A program made the translations under genes and the position numbers. Below are positions 1 through 8,680 of a stretch of DNA of 64,000 bases, piece by piece. Numbering within the stretch: the first letter of the stretch is position 1; the number at the start of each line of letters is the position of its first letter. The stretch comes from Haladaptatus litoreus. Its GTDB lineage: Archaea > Halobacteriota > Halobacteria > Halobacteriales > Haladaptataceae. Location: NCBI RefSeq assembly GCF_900156425.1, contig NZ_FTNO01000005.1, forward strand, positions 186,001 to 250,000, read 5' to 3'. A model generated the notes under the pieces. The model saw only the letters and a program-made list of their open reading frames with translations. It made no database searches and had not been told where the DNA came from.

Positions 1-2
1 CG

Positions 3-188
3 TTCGCGTTTAGTGTCGCTTCGCTGGTCGTGTTTGTCGTCCTCAACTTTGCTACCGGAGGCGAATTTTTCCCCGATTCGGACGTTTCCGGGTCGCTGTA
101 CCCCGCCCTCGACATCGTGTTTCTTTCGATAGCCGCGACTCTGTTCGGCTACGCGCTGGTTTTGCGGCCGAACGAATCGCCGGACTGA
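3..188 (+). CDS. C-terminal end of a membrane protein (5' truncated by window)
   Basis: The reading frame is open from the first bases of the window and ends with TGA at 186-188, giving about 61 residues. Two hydrophobic stretches are visible (a Phe/Val/Leu-rich one at the very start and one near the end), separated by a short polar loop, so this is the tail of an integral membrane protein. Too little remains to assign a family. The next gene is convergent and ends 11 bases further on. Confidence 0.55.
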   Translation, partial: FAFSVASLVVFVVLNFATGGEFFPDSDVSGSLYPALDIVFLSIAATLFGYALVLRPNESPD

Positions 189-199
189 TTCAGTTATAA

Positions 200-1462
200 T
201 TATTTCGAGAGCGCGGTGGCTCCGGCAAAAACGACCGCTCCGGCCATCACGACGGCGAGCAGGCCGAACGCGGCGGCGAATCCGGCGGTGTCGGCGATTA
301 TCCCGACGATTGCAGGGGCAATCGCGCCGACACCCATCAGCAAGGTTCGAACGAGTCCGAGGCCGCCACCAGCCACGTCGCCCGGAATCGTCGCCGACAG
401 ATAGGCCCCGCGAATCGGGCGAAAGCCGTGACTGCCGAGTCCGAACGCGACGACAGTCGCGCCGAGGACGAGCGCGCTTGCCTGCCCGACGACGACTAAC
501 GCCCCGAGCGCCGCCGCCGCGACGGCGAGAACCGCGATGGTGAGTGGCAATTGTCCGATTCGGTCGGAGAGGTCACCCGTAACGATTTGAACGAAACTCA
601 CGGCGAACAGCGCGCTGTAGACGAGTGACGCCGTTCCATCGGTCAGTCCGTTGTCGGTGAGATACAGCGGGAGGAACGCGACCACGCCGTTGTACGCGAA
701 GCCGAAACAGAGCGTCACGCCGACGAACAGAGAGAATCGACGATTTTGGAACAGCGAGAGATACCGTCTGAGGCCGACGTTCGTCTCCGAGTTCGTTTCC
801 GGATTGGGATGGTTCGTGTCGTCGTCGCTGTTCGTGTGGTCTGCATTGTCCCTGCCGTCAGCATCGCCCACTCCGTTGGACGCTCTCCGTGGGACGTGCG
901 AAAAGACGCCACCGGCGAGTGCAACCCCCACGACTGCGCCGACGAGGAACAGCGCGTGCCAGTTTCCGGCGTCGGTCGCGATGACGGCCGCGGTGGGTGC
1001 TGCAACGCCGCCGAATGCGCCGAGGGTGTCGAACAGGCCGAGCGCACGCCCGGTTCTGTCCGGATACACGCGCGCGAGCAATCTGATAGAGACAGTCTTG
1101 TGAACTCCCGTTCCGAGGCCGATGAGGAGCATTCCGCCGAGGAGAACGACCAGCGGCGCGGAAATCCCGAGCACCAGCGCGCCGCTGGCCGCGACCACCG
1201 CACCGGCCACGATGACCTGCACGGCCCCGAAGCGGTCGGCGAGCACGCCGCTCGGAAACTGCATGAGCGAGTAGCCTATCATCATCGCGGTGAACGCGGT
1301 TCCAAGAAATGCGTTCGAAACGTCGAACTCAGTCTGGAAGACGGGAAAAAGGGCCGGAAGCGCGTACCGGAGGAATTTCGCCAGAAACCAAATTCCGGCG
1401 GTCAACAACAGCGTGTCGTAGTGGAAAACGCGCGAAAATCGGCCGGACACACCTGTTGCCAT
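200..1462 (-). CDS. MFS transporter
   Basis: 420-residue major facilitator superfamily permease with about 12 predicted membrane helices in two halves. The N-terminal half carries the loop 2-3 MFS signature (GVLADRFGAV, about residues 60-70) and a second copy in the C-half (GDLSDRIGQL). The central cytoplasmic loop is unusually long and rich in Asp/Asn/Thr, as often seen in haloarchaea. I chose the ATG at 1462 because the region upstream in frame (to 1822) is basic, non-hydrophobic and overlaps the divergent hydrolase gene. Substrate unknown; this family includes sugar, nitrate and drug carriers. Confidence 0.85.
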   Translation of the reverse strand: MATGVSGRFSRVFHYDTLLLTAGIWFLAKFLRYALPALFPVFQTEFDVSNAFLGTAFTAMMIGYSLMQFPSGVLADRFGAVQVIVAGAVVAASGALVLGISAPLVVLLGGMLLIGLGTGVHKTVSIRLLARVYPDRTGRALGLFDTLGAFGGVAAPTAAVIATDAGNWHALFLVGAVVGVALAGGVFSHVPRRASNGVGDADGRDNADHTNSDDDTNHPNPETNSETNVGLRRYLSLFQNRRFSLFVGVTLCFGFAYNGVVAFLPLYLTDNGLTDGTASLVYSALFAVSFVQIVTGDLSDRIGQLPLTIAVLAVAAAALGALVVVGQASALVLGATVVAFGLGSHGFRPIRGAYLSATIPGDVAGGGLGLVRTLLMGVGAIAPAIVGIIADTAGFAAAFGLLAVVMAGAVVFAGATALSK

Positions 1463-1685
1463 CACCCTACTGCTCTCTATGCGACCGATAAAAAGTGGAC
1501 GGAACCGGAGATACAGACCGTTCACAGGAAATACAGACCACTCACGGGAGATAACGAGCGGTAGAACGCCTCTCGTATCAACTCCTTGTCGCGTAAACCA
1601 CTCAAACGAAAAATGAAATTCCTTTTCGACGTTTTTCGACAGCGAAGCATTTCCCCGTCCACCACCAAGGATGCTCGGGGGAGCT

Positions 1686-2243
1686 ATGACAGACGCAGTT
1701 ATCGTCATCGACATGCTGAACGACTTCGTGACGGGGGAAATCGCCGCCGAGCGGGCACAGCGAATTATTTCGCCGCTCGACCGACTTACCGACGCGGCTC
1801 GGGAACACGGTATTCCGGTCATCTACACGAACGACGCCCACCGACCCGAGGATTTCGAGCTCGACGTTTGGGGACTCCACGCGATGCGAGGAACCGAAGG
1901 TGCGGAGGTGATTCCGGAACTCGAACCCGAATCGGACGACCACGTGTTCGAGAAGCGAACCTACGATGCGTTCTACGAAACCGGATTGGACGAACACCTC
2001 CGAAGCCTCGGGATCGACCGAGTCGTGCTGACCGGACTCCACACGAACATGTGCATCCGGCACGCCTCCGCCGGCGCCTTCTTCCGGGGCTATCCCATCC
2101 TCGTCCCCGAGGACTGCGTCGATGCTTTCACGGAGGACGACCACCGCAGTGGACTCCAGTATCTCGACGATGTGTACAACGCCGAACTGACGACCGCCGA
2201 CGAACTGATCAGCGAGTGGGGACGCGACGAGGACGCGGACTGA
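1686..2243 (+). CDS. Isochorismatase-family cysteine hydrolase (nicotinamidase-like)
   Basis: 185-residue alpha/beta hydrolase of the isochorismatase/nicotinamidase superfamily. The catalytic triad is visible: Asp in VIDMLNDF near the N-terminus, Lys in the EKRTYDAF segment, and Cys in the NMCIRHAS segment. The family hydrolyses amides or enol ethers such as nicotinamide, N-carbamoylsarcosine or isochorismate; the substrate here cannot be read from sequence. I prefer the ATG at 1686, preceded by a GGGGGA ribosome-binding-like stretch, over an ATG 15 bases upstream. It is divergent from the MFS gene and may share its regulatory region. Confidence 0.85.
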   Translation: MTDAVIVIDMLNDFVTGEIAAERAQRIISPLDRLTDAAREHGIPVIYTNDAHRPEDFELDVWGLHAMRGTEGAEVIPELEPESDDHVFEKRTYDAFYETGLDEHLRSLGIDRVVLTGLHTNMCIRHASAGAFFRGYPILVPEDCVDAFTEDDHRSGLQYLDDVYNAELTTADELISEWGRDEDAD

Positions 2244-2328
2244 TTCCTTCGTCGTTCGCGCACGAAACTGAAAATTCTCTTGACTTTCCAATCAGTATCC
2301 CTATCTCGGCTCCGTTTCACAGTTCTCC

Positions 2329-2942
2329 ATGAACGGAGTGATTCACCGATATGAGCGGGCTTTCCAGCGTTCGACGTTCGCCCGATTCGGTGCCGTAGGT
2401 CTGCTCATCGTTTACGGAACGCTCATCTCGGTAATCGCGCTGTCGCCACGTTTCAGTGGACGGGAAATGCGCTCTCCGACCTCGGCGCGGTCGGTGCGGA
2501 CAGAAGTTGGCTGTTCGACGGTGGCTTGATTGCTGGCGGGTCTTTTCTCTCCGTTATCGCTTTCGGCGTCTTCTCGAATAGCGACCGTAGGGGTGAATGG
2601 GTGGGTTCCGCGTTCCTCATGCTGGCATACGTGCTGAACGTTTTCGTCGGTCTATTTCCGTATCCACAGCCACTGCATACGCCGATTGCGCTCGTCCAGT
2701 TCGTTCTGATTCCGGTCGGATTACTGATTTTCGGTGTTGGGAGCGTTCTCCGCGGTGCCTCACGACTTGGCGGAATTGCAGTCGCTCTCGGAATCGTCGC
2801 CGTCGTCAGTAACCTCTGGTTGTTTAGCATCATTTCGGCGGGTTCGGAGGCGATTGCGCTTCCGGAACTCGCCGTCGTCCTCCCGCTCGACAGTTGGGCC
2901 GCGATGATGATTTGGCGACAGTATCGCGGAAAATTGGCGTAG
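2329..2942 (+). pseudogene. DUF998-type membrane protein, frameshifted
   Basis: Two overlapping frames together encode one DUF998-like multi-helix membrane protein of about 205 residues. The first frame (from ATG 2329) gives the N-terminal helix and ends in ALSPR. The expected family continuation (FQWTGNALSDLG) appears in another frame from base 2448, and that frame stays open to 2942 with four more helices. A single missing base around 2446-2448 explains the break. The downstream part keeps good hydrophobic periodicity, so the lesion is either recent or a sequencing error. Family function is unknown. Confidence 0.75.
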
Positions 2943-2955
2943 TCGCTAAACTTCG

Positions 2956-3165
2956 CTACTCTTCGCTCGCGTTGAACCCGAGCGCGTTGACTCGTTCGAC
3001 GAGCAAACTCGGATTGATAGTACCCCTGACCTCGACTGTGCCTTCGATGTGGTTGGCGCTGACCTGCTGGACGCCGTCCTCGTGTTTCAGTTCGTGCTGA
3101 ATCGTGTCTTCACAGCCGTTACACATCATGTCCTCGACCGTGAACTGCATCGTTTCGGTTGCCAT
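2956..3165 (-). CDS. Heavy-metal-associated (HMA) domain metallochaperone
   Basis: 69-residue single-domain protein of the CopZ/Atx1 type. The metal-binding loop MxCxxC is present (MMCNGCEDTI, about residues 11-20) and the rest fits the ferredoxin-like beta-alpha-beta fold, including a C-terminal NALGF motif. Such proteins bind Cu(I) or another soft metal and pass it to a P-type ATPase or sensor. The ATG at 3165 is chosen because MATETMQF matches a typical start; the longer frame adds an unrelated Cys-containing extension. It is convergent with the frameshifted DUF998 gene. No P-type ATPase lies nearby. Confidence 0.88.
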   Translation of the reverse strand: MATETMQFTVEDMMCNGCEDTIQHELKHEDGVQQVSANHIEGTVEVRGTINPSLLVERVNALGFNASEE

Positions 3166-3416
3166 GATTCCGGAACATCGTTCAGCAGCGATTTCCATAA
3201 CTGTCACGGCAGCAGTGATTAGCTCCATCTGTGTGACGAAAACGAAAAACGAGCTTCGACAGGTCCAACAGTCAGCGGTGCCTAGGATTCTCGAAGACGA
3301 TAGTCCGAACGAAATCAGTCAAAGTCGGCAAAGCCGGGTCAGCAGTTTCGATAGCGGCGTCGGATTCGACTCGTGAACCAACATCCTCATTCGAACACTC
3401 ACACAACTACCTCCCA

Positions 3417-4481
3417 ATGAACCGACGAACGTTTCTCCGCACCGGCACAGCGTTGGCAGGAGGAACCGCCCTCACGGGTTGTCTCGAATCACTCGGATTC
3501 AGGACACAGTCTGCGTGGCGCGACCCGCCGATCGTCGAAAACCGTCCCGACGCCGTCTACTACCCCGCCTACATAGAAGGGATGGAGATGTACGGGATGG
3601 CCAAAGACGGTGATTTCCGCTTCGCGCTGATGTACTCCTATCCCCACCGATTTTGGAACGTCACCGGCCAGTCGAGCAACAAAGTGCTCGTCCAGTCGGA
3701 CGATTCCCTCCACCTCATGCTGTCTCTCTGGGACGCGAAGACGAACACCGTCGTTCCGGCGGACATGCAGGTGACGATTACGAAAGACGGCGAAACGGTC
3801 GATGACCGCGCGCCGTGGCCGATGCTGTCACAGACGATGGGGTTCCACTACGGGGACAACGTCACGCTCGACGGCAACGGTTCGTACACCGCAACGGTAG
3901 CTGTGGGGTCGATAGGCGCGCGCCGAACCGGGGACTTTGCCTCCCGATTGGAAGGCGGCACGTCCACGACCATCGACTTCGATTTCGATACGGAGCAGAT
4001 TTACGACGTGGAGTACCGTGAAATCGGCGAAAAACAGGGTTCCCGCGATGCCATCGAACCGATGATGGAAAACGTTCCTGCGGGTCGGGCACCCGACCCG
4101 CAGGAACTGCCGGGCACCGTCGTCGGAACGAAATCGTCCGGGGATGCTGATTTCGTCGCGACGGTCGTCGAACCGTCGAACCGATTCACCGACGGTGACA
4201 AATCGTATCTCGCAGTATCGCCGCGGACGCCGTACAACCGAATCGTGCTTCCCCGGATGTCGCTTTCGATGGAACTCCTACGAAACGACCAAACGATTTC
4301 TACGGGGTCGCTTTCCTCGGCTCTCGACCCGGAACTCGACAATCACTACGGAACCGCCGTCGAGGACATCCAATCCGGTGACACGCTTCGATTGACGGTC
4401 GATTCACCACCACAAATTGCTCGCCACGACGGCTACGAGACGGCGTTCATGGAGATGCCGCCGATGGAGTTCTCCGTCTGA
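3417..4481 (+). CDS. Tat-exported lipoprotein, Fe/Cu transport (P19/Tp34)-like
   Basis: 354 residues. The N-terminus has a twin-arginine signal (NRRTFLRTG) followed by a lipobox (LTGC at about residues 19-22), so a folded protein is exported and lipid-anchored. The mature part has two beta-rich regions; the first contains a Met-rich segment (GMEMYGM), a MYSYPH motif and a later LMLSLWD strand, resembling periplasmic iron-transport proteins of the P19/Tp34 type that bind Cu and Fe. I recognise this only at the level of general resemblance (a DUF7350-like family). It is divergent from the HMA chaperone, which supports a metal role. Confidence 0.7.
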   Translation: MNRRTFLRTGTALAGGTALTGCLESLGFRTQSAWRDPPIVENRPDAVYYPAYIEGMEMYGMAKDGDFRFALMYSYPHRFWNVTGQSSNKVLVQSDDSLHLMLSLWDAKTNTVVPADMQVTITKDGETVDDRAPWPMLSQTMGFHYGDNVTLDGNGSYTATVAVGSIGARRTGDFASRLEGGTSTTIDFDFDTEQIYDVEYREIGEKQGSRDAIEPMMENVPAGRAPDPQELPGTVVGTKSSGDADFVATVVEPSNRFTDGDKSYLAVSPRTPYNRIVLPRMSLSMELLRNDQTISTGSLSSALDPELDNHYGTAVEDIQSGDTLRLTVDSPPQIARHDGYETAFMEMPPMEFSV

Positions 4482-4505
4482 ATCTCTTTTTCGAATTTCG
4501 AATTC

Positions 4506-5921
4506 TCACGACACGAATGCCGGGTCGGCCGTCCGAAGCGAGATGAGCCACAAACTGATGACAGTGTAGGCTATCATCACGACGACGAAGGGGTACTGGC
4601 TTCGAACTGCTTGGATTCGGCTCGGAAACGTCGCGTAGGCTTCCGCGTGCGCGAGCCAGACCGCGAGGACGTGCCCGACGAGGATGAACGCGATGGTGAG
4701 GCCACCGAACCACGCCGGCTGGGTCAACACGAGTGGGTTCGCTGGCGGCGAGAACGGCGAAATCACCGAGTTGACGAACGACGGAAGCAGCGAGACGAAA
4801 AAGCCGAAGTAGTGCGCGAGGTGGTATCCCGCGGCGATGGCGAGCAGGGGCGGCGCGAACTGGACGGCCATCGTTCGCGGCGTGAGGTAGGTTTCACCGG
4901 TTTTTCGGGCGAACTGTGACGCCAGCCAGAAGGCGCCGAGGAAGAGGAGGTAGCCACCGACGAACAGTGCGGCGTAGACGACGAGCGGCGGGAGTCCCCA
5001 TCCGACGACTGTCCTGACGAACTCGACGCCGGTCGTCGTCGTGACGAACCCGCTGAACGTAAGTTCCCAAATTAACGCGACGACGAACGCGATGTCGGCC
5101 CGACTGGACACGATTCCGGATTTGGGGAGGTCGAACCCCGGTGGCCGGAGCGTGATGCCGTTTTCCGACCAGTTGAGCGGTCCGACGCTTCCGTAGAATC
5201 GGAACGTGACCGAAATTGGGTCGGCGTTCGAAAACCACGATTTCGGCGTGTAGACGAGCGCTCCGGCTAGCGTGACGACGGAATATACGCAAATCGCGGT
5301 TGCGAGCAACGCTGGTTCCTTGTTGACCGGCGTAACCGTCTCCAACCACACGAGGGCTAGCAGTCCGACGACTGCTGGCCACCGCCCGAGACGGACCGGA
5401 TACTGACGATTGAGGGTGGGAAGCAGTTCGGCTATCGTCCGCCACGGGTTCAGGGCGGGCCAGACGTTTCCGACGAGGTAGACGAACATCGTCAGCCCCG
5501 CGCGAACGCCCGCAAACACGAGGATGACGGCGGCGTTCGCGGTCGGAACCTGTGGCCCGACGAATCCCCGATAGACGATTATTACGAGTCCGGCAACACC
5601 GATGAACCGGGTGAGATAGCGGATTCCCTGCCGGAGGGGTAGTCCTGTCGAAACCGGTTTCCGCCAGTCGTGAACCGACCGGATGAACTCCCGGTCGGTG
5701 ACGACGCTCGCCAAGAGGGCCGATGCACCGATTACCGCGCCGCCGGTCGCCAAGTACAACCACTGTGGGACTGCGAGCGTCCCACTCGAAGCGTCGGAAA
5801 GCCCGACGGCCGCGTTGCTCGCGAGTACGACGTCGATGAGCGTCAGACCGAAGAGACACCCGAGTATGGCGGTTCCGAGCGACCGAGCGGTCGCGTGCCA
5901 AGGAGACTCGTTTCTGGCCAT
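4506..5921 (-). CDS. Polytopic membrane protein of unknown function
   Basis: 471 residues with about 12 hydrophobic segments and short loops. Notable elements are conserved-looking Asn-Pro-Trp (ALNPWRT) and Trp-Phe-Ser-Asn-Ala-Asp motifs within the first half, and His residues in a helix near the C-terminal third (YHLAHYFGFF), which could bind haem or metal. I do not recognise the family. Start is the ATG at 5921; the upstream in-frame extension is arginine-rich and unlikely. It is convergent with the Tat lipoprotein gene, only 24 bases away, so a shared metal-uptake role is possible but unproven. Confidence 0.75.
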   Translation of the reverse strand: MARNESPWHATARSLGTAILGCLFGLTLIDVVLASNAAVGLSDASSGTLAVPQWLYLATGGAVIGASALLASVVTDREFIRSVHDWRKPVSTGLPLRQGIRYLTRFIGVAGLVIIVYRGFVGPQVPTANAAVILVFAGVRAGLTMFVYLVGNVWPALNPWRTIAELLPTLNRQYPVRLGRWPAVVGLLALVWLETVTPVNKEPALLATAICVYSVVTLAGALVYTPKSWFSNADPISVTFRFYGSVGPLNWSENGITLRPPGFDLPKSGIVSSRADIAFVVALIWELTFSGFVTTTTGVEFVRTVVGWGLPPLVVYAALFVGGYLLFLGAFWLASQFARKTGETYLTPRTMAVQFAPPLLAIAAGYHLAHYFGFFVSLLPSFVNSVISPFSPPANPLVLTQPAWFGGLTIAFILVGHVLAVWLAHAEAYATFPSRIQAVRSQYPFVVVMIAYTVISLWLISLRTADPAFVS

Positions 5922-6000
5922 CGAATATGGATAGTTCGTGGTGCACTGCTGTTGTAGTTGTCGAAGGAACGTCCGGCGAGACGGTTCGTTCGCCGTTCCG

Positions 6001-6642
6001 CTACAGTCGGTCGTACTCCACCGACAGCGTTCCATCCGTCCGCTCTTCGGCCCAGATGATACCGTCCGCTTTCGACCGGAGTGCAGTCAGCGTTTCGTCA
6101 TCGTGGGCTGTAAAATCGACATCTAGTAGCGTACAGCCGAAATCGGCGGACTTCCCCGTGACCGAATCGACGAAGCGAGACGCCTGTTCGAGGGTCGTGT
6201 CGGCTAGAATCGAACTGAACGACGAGACGAGCAGATGCCGTCTCCCGTCCGGACGAGAGAGCACGTCGTCCAGTTCCGAGATTGCGAGCGACGTTCGGGT
6301 TACGTCGCCGTGTCGCGGCGTGTAGATGGTCGGTGTCGGTTGATACACCATCGTGAGACTCTCGTGTTTCGACGTCGTATCCACGATTCCGAGTGCGGGC
6401 AATCTACTCCGTTCGTCGGGAATGTATTCCGTGGTGAGCGTCTCGGCGGACAGTTCCGTCGTCACGAGGGTGATGGAGTCCGATTCGTTCCGACATCGTT
6501 CGAGTAACCACAATCCGAGAAGGGTTCGGTGGCGTTCCACCGACCCCGTGAGGAGCAAAACCGCTTCCGAATCGGCCATCGACGGGAGGTCGTCGACGAC
6601 GGTCCCCTCGAAATAGGAGTCGATGGGGTCGGATGCGGTCAT
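6001..6642 (-). CDS. RecA-like HTR-type protein (DUF7504-like)
   Basis: 213 residues resembling the haloarchaeal family of degenerate RecA/KaiC-superfamily proteins: a hydrophobic strand (AVLLLTGS) where a P-loop would be, a middle strand (HLLVSSFSSIL) and a C-terminal GIIWAEER segment. The canonical Walker A lysine is missing, so ATP hydrolysis is doubtful. These proteins often sit beside signal-transduction genes. Start ATG 6642 overlaps the stop of a possible 57-codon reading frame upstream (ATGA), suggesting translational coupling. Confidence 0.65.
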   Translation of the reverse strand: MTASDPIDSYFEGTVVDDLPSMADSEAVLLLTGSVERHRTLLGLWLLERCRNESDSITLVTTELSAETLTTEYIPDERSRLPALGIVDTTSKHESLTMVYQPTPTIYTPRHGDVTRTSLAISELDDVLSRPDGRRHLLVSSFSSILADTTLEQASRFVDSVTGKSADFGCTLLDVDFTAHDDETLTALRSKADGIIWAEERTDGTLSVEYDRL

Positions 6643-6812
6643 CGTTTCCCCGCTAGTCGGAACGCTGTGCCGGATGGAACGTGCCGAATGTGGCGGCAAC
6701 CCCATTCGACGATTTTTTCCAGTTCCGCCGTTTTCGTCGCGGCGTTCGCCGATTCCACATCGACCGACGTTTCGAGCACTATACCGGATTCCGGAGATGG
6801 AAGGCATTTCAT
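6639..6812 (-). CDS. Possible small protein (57 aa) coupled to the RecA-like gene
   Basis: An ATG at 6812 opens a 57-residue frame whose TGA overlaps the start codon of the downstream gene by four bases (ATGA), the usual sign of translational coupling in archaea. The product is mixed polar with a TKTAELEKIVEWGCRHIRH segment that could form an amphipathic helix. No family is recognised. Codon third positions are only moderately GC-rich, so this could be a chance frame in leader DNA. Confidence 0.3.
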   Translation of the reverse strand: MKCLPSPESGIVLETSVDVESANAATKTAELEKIVEWGCRHIRHVPSGTAFRLAGKR

Positions 6813-7272
6813 GGGTAGAGATGAATACTGTTCGCACTACAATCTCGCCGAAGGATGCGTGCTGACCGAGCGCCTTCGGGAGAAAGAAAGGCCGAACCGA
6901 ACTGTCTAGACGTCTTTTCGACGTCGGTAAATAACTTTCGTTAAATCAGAGCCTCCATGTATTTTGACAACTCTGTAACCACTCTTCGGGAGATTCCACA
7001 GATGTCGCCGACCGACGCTTTCATCGACTCATCTAAAATCTAACTCGTCTGCTGACGGAGCTTGCGACGACATGTTCGTCCTGATCGTTAGCATACAGTA
7101 CCCCGCACGGCGTTTCCGAATCCTTTTTGGGATATTTCCGCAACTAGTGAAAGATGAATACGACCAGAACGCTCTCTCGGTTCTCCCTTGCTGTTCCCGT
7201 GACGCATTTCACAAAACTGACGACCTGCACGGATTCGGCGAGAGCGACGGTACGAATAGCCGACCAGAAGTC
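6813..7272. other. Intergenic region, divergent promoters
   Basis: About 460 bases without a convincing gene. It contains two GACGTC palindromes five bases apart near 6912-6930 and an AT-rich patch (around 6930-6965) that may hold TATA elements for the flanking divergent genes. The in-frame extension of the MFS gene from 7072 is polar and does not look coding. Confidence 0.4.
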
Positions 7273-8553
7273 ATGGTGAGGCTGCTCCCGAGACGCCTGC
7301 ACGAGGCAGTCGAGCGACTGTCCAACCGACTTGAGAGAGTGGTCGGCGGTCAGTACGTCGTCATCGGCGCGGTCATCGTCAGTACGTTCTTCATCGGCTT
7401 CGGCGGCGGCGTGATTTTCCCTATCTTGCCGAATCTCGGTGCAGTCCTCGGCATCTCCCCGTTTCTGGTCGGGATAATTCTGAGCGCAAATCGATTCTCG
7501 CGGCTGCTCGCGAACGCACCGGCCGGGAGTCTCGTAGACCGAATCGGAACGAGAAAACCGTTCGTCATCGGCATGTTCGTGCAGGGGTTCGCCACCTTCG
7601 GGTACGTGTTCGCCATGCTCGCACCGATGCCTGAAGCGTGGTTCATGGTCGCTCGCCTCCTTTGGGGCGTCGGAAGCGCGCTCGTCTTTGCAACCGCCTA
7701 CACGATTGCCGCCGACGTTAGCGACGGCGGCTCTCGTGGAGCGAACATGGGACTCATCAGGGGTGGCGTCCTCTTCGGATTCCCGACTGGTGTGGTGATA
7801 GGCGGCGTCGTGAGCGAACTCTCGGGAACCGTCGTCGCCTTCGCCGTCGCCACCGTCTTCGCCTTTTTCGCCAGCATTGTCGCCTACGTGACGGTTCCCG
7901 AAACGCACGTCGAGGGTGGAATAGACAAGTCGGTCAAACCGTGGGACATCAACACGAGCCTCCCAGCGCTCACGGTCGGTTTGGTGAACTTCGCCGTCCT
8001 GTTCGTCTACATTGGCGCGCTGTTCGCCACGCTCGTCGTCTTCCTCGACCAGAATCAGCTCAGCGTCTTCGGGTTCGACGCGCAGGGGTCGTCGGGCATT
8101 TTCATGGGTATTACCGTCGTCGCCGCGGGCGTGTCGATGTACTTCGGCGGTTACGTGAGCGACCGCAAACAGTCACGTGTTCCGATACTTCTTTGTTTTC
8201 TGGGTGCTACGTCGCTCGGATTCGTTCTCTTCACCCTCGCGGATTCGATACCGACCTTGGTCATCGCCTGTCTGTTCGTCGGTATCGGACAGGGCGGAAC
8301 GAGCGGCCCGCTGATGGCACTCTTGGGCGACCTCGTCCCCGACGGCGAGATGGGGCGCGCCGTGGGAACGAACAACGTCTTCGGCGATATTGGCGGCGGA
8401 TTCGGCCCAATCGTTACACTTCCGCTGGTCGAGAGCATCGGCTTCGAGCCTATTTACCTCTCCTGTGCCGTTCTTCCGCTGGTTGCGGCGATTATCCTCC
8501 TCGGTGGTGTCCGCCGAGAAACTGGCGACTTCCTCCCGAGCGTCGAGTCGTAA
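7273..8553 (+). CDS. MFS transporter
   Basis: 426-residue major facilitator with about 12 membrane helices. The loop 2-3 signature is clear (AGSLVDRIGTRKP, near residue 95) and a related motif occurs in the second half (GGYVSDRKQSR). It is similar in layout to tetracycline/drug-type MFS exporters (DHA1). I chose the ATG at 7273: the preceding 67 codons are polar and absent from this fold, and MVRLLPRRLHEAVERL is a plausible cytoplasmic N-terminus. It stands alone, 127 bases before the dehydrogenase E1 operon. Substrate unknown. Confidence 0.85.
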   Translation: MVRLLPRRLHEAVERLSNRLERVVGGQYVVIGAVIVSTFFIGFGGGVIFPILPNLGAVLGISPFLVGIILSANRFSRLLANAPAGSLVDRIGTRKPFVIGMFVQGFATFGYVFAMLAPMPEAWFMVARLLWGVGSALVFATAYTIAADVSDGGSRGANMGLIRGGVLFGFPTGVVIGGVVSELSGTVVAFAVATVFAFFASIVAYVTVPETHVEGGIDKSVKPWDINTSLPALTVGLVNFAVLFVYIGALFATLVVFLDQNQLSVFGFDAQGSSGIFMGITVVAAGVSMYFGGYVSDRKQSRVPILLCFLGATSLGFVLFTLADSIPTLVIACLFVGIGQGGTSGPLMALLGDLVPDGEMGRAVGTNNVFGDIGGGFGPIVTLPLVESIGFEPIYLSCAVLPLVAAIILLGGVRRETGDFLPSVES

Positions 8554-8680
8554 ATCGTCATCCGCGGCGCTCACGCTCACTGCAATCGGCTGTCAGTAAC
8601 CTCTCCTCTCGGTGGTGTTGTACGGTCGGCATCAACGACTGCCAGAAACGGGTTAAGGCTATAGGGCGACTACCGTTGTC

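Noticed and set aside
2440-2530. Programmed -1 frameshift in the DUF998 gene
   Set aside because: No slippery heptamer or downstream pseudoknot visible; a one-base deletion is the simpler explanation.
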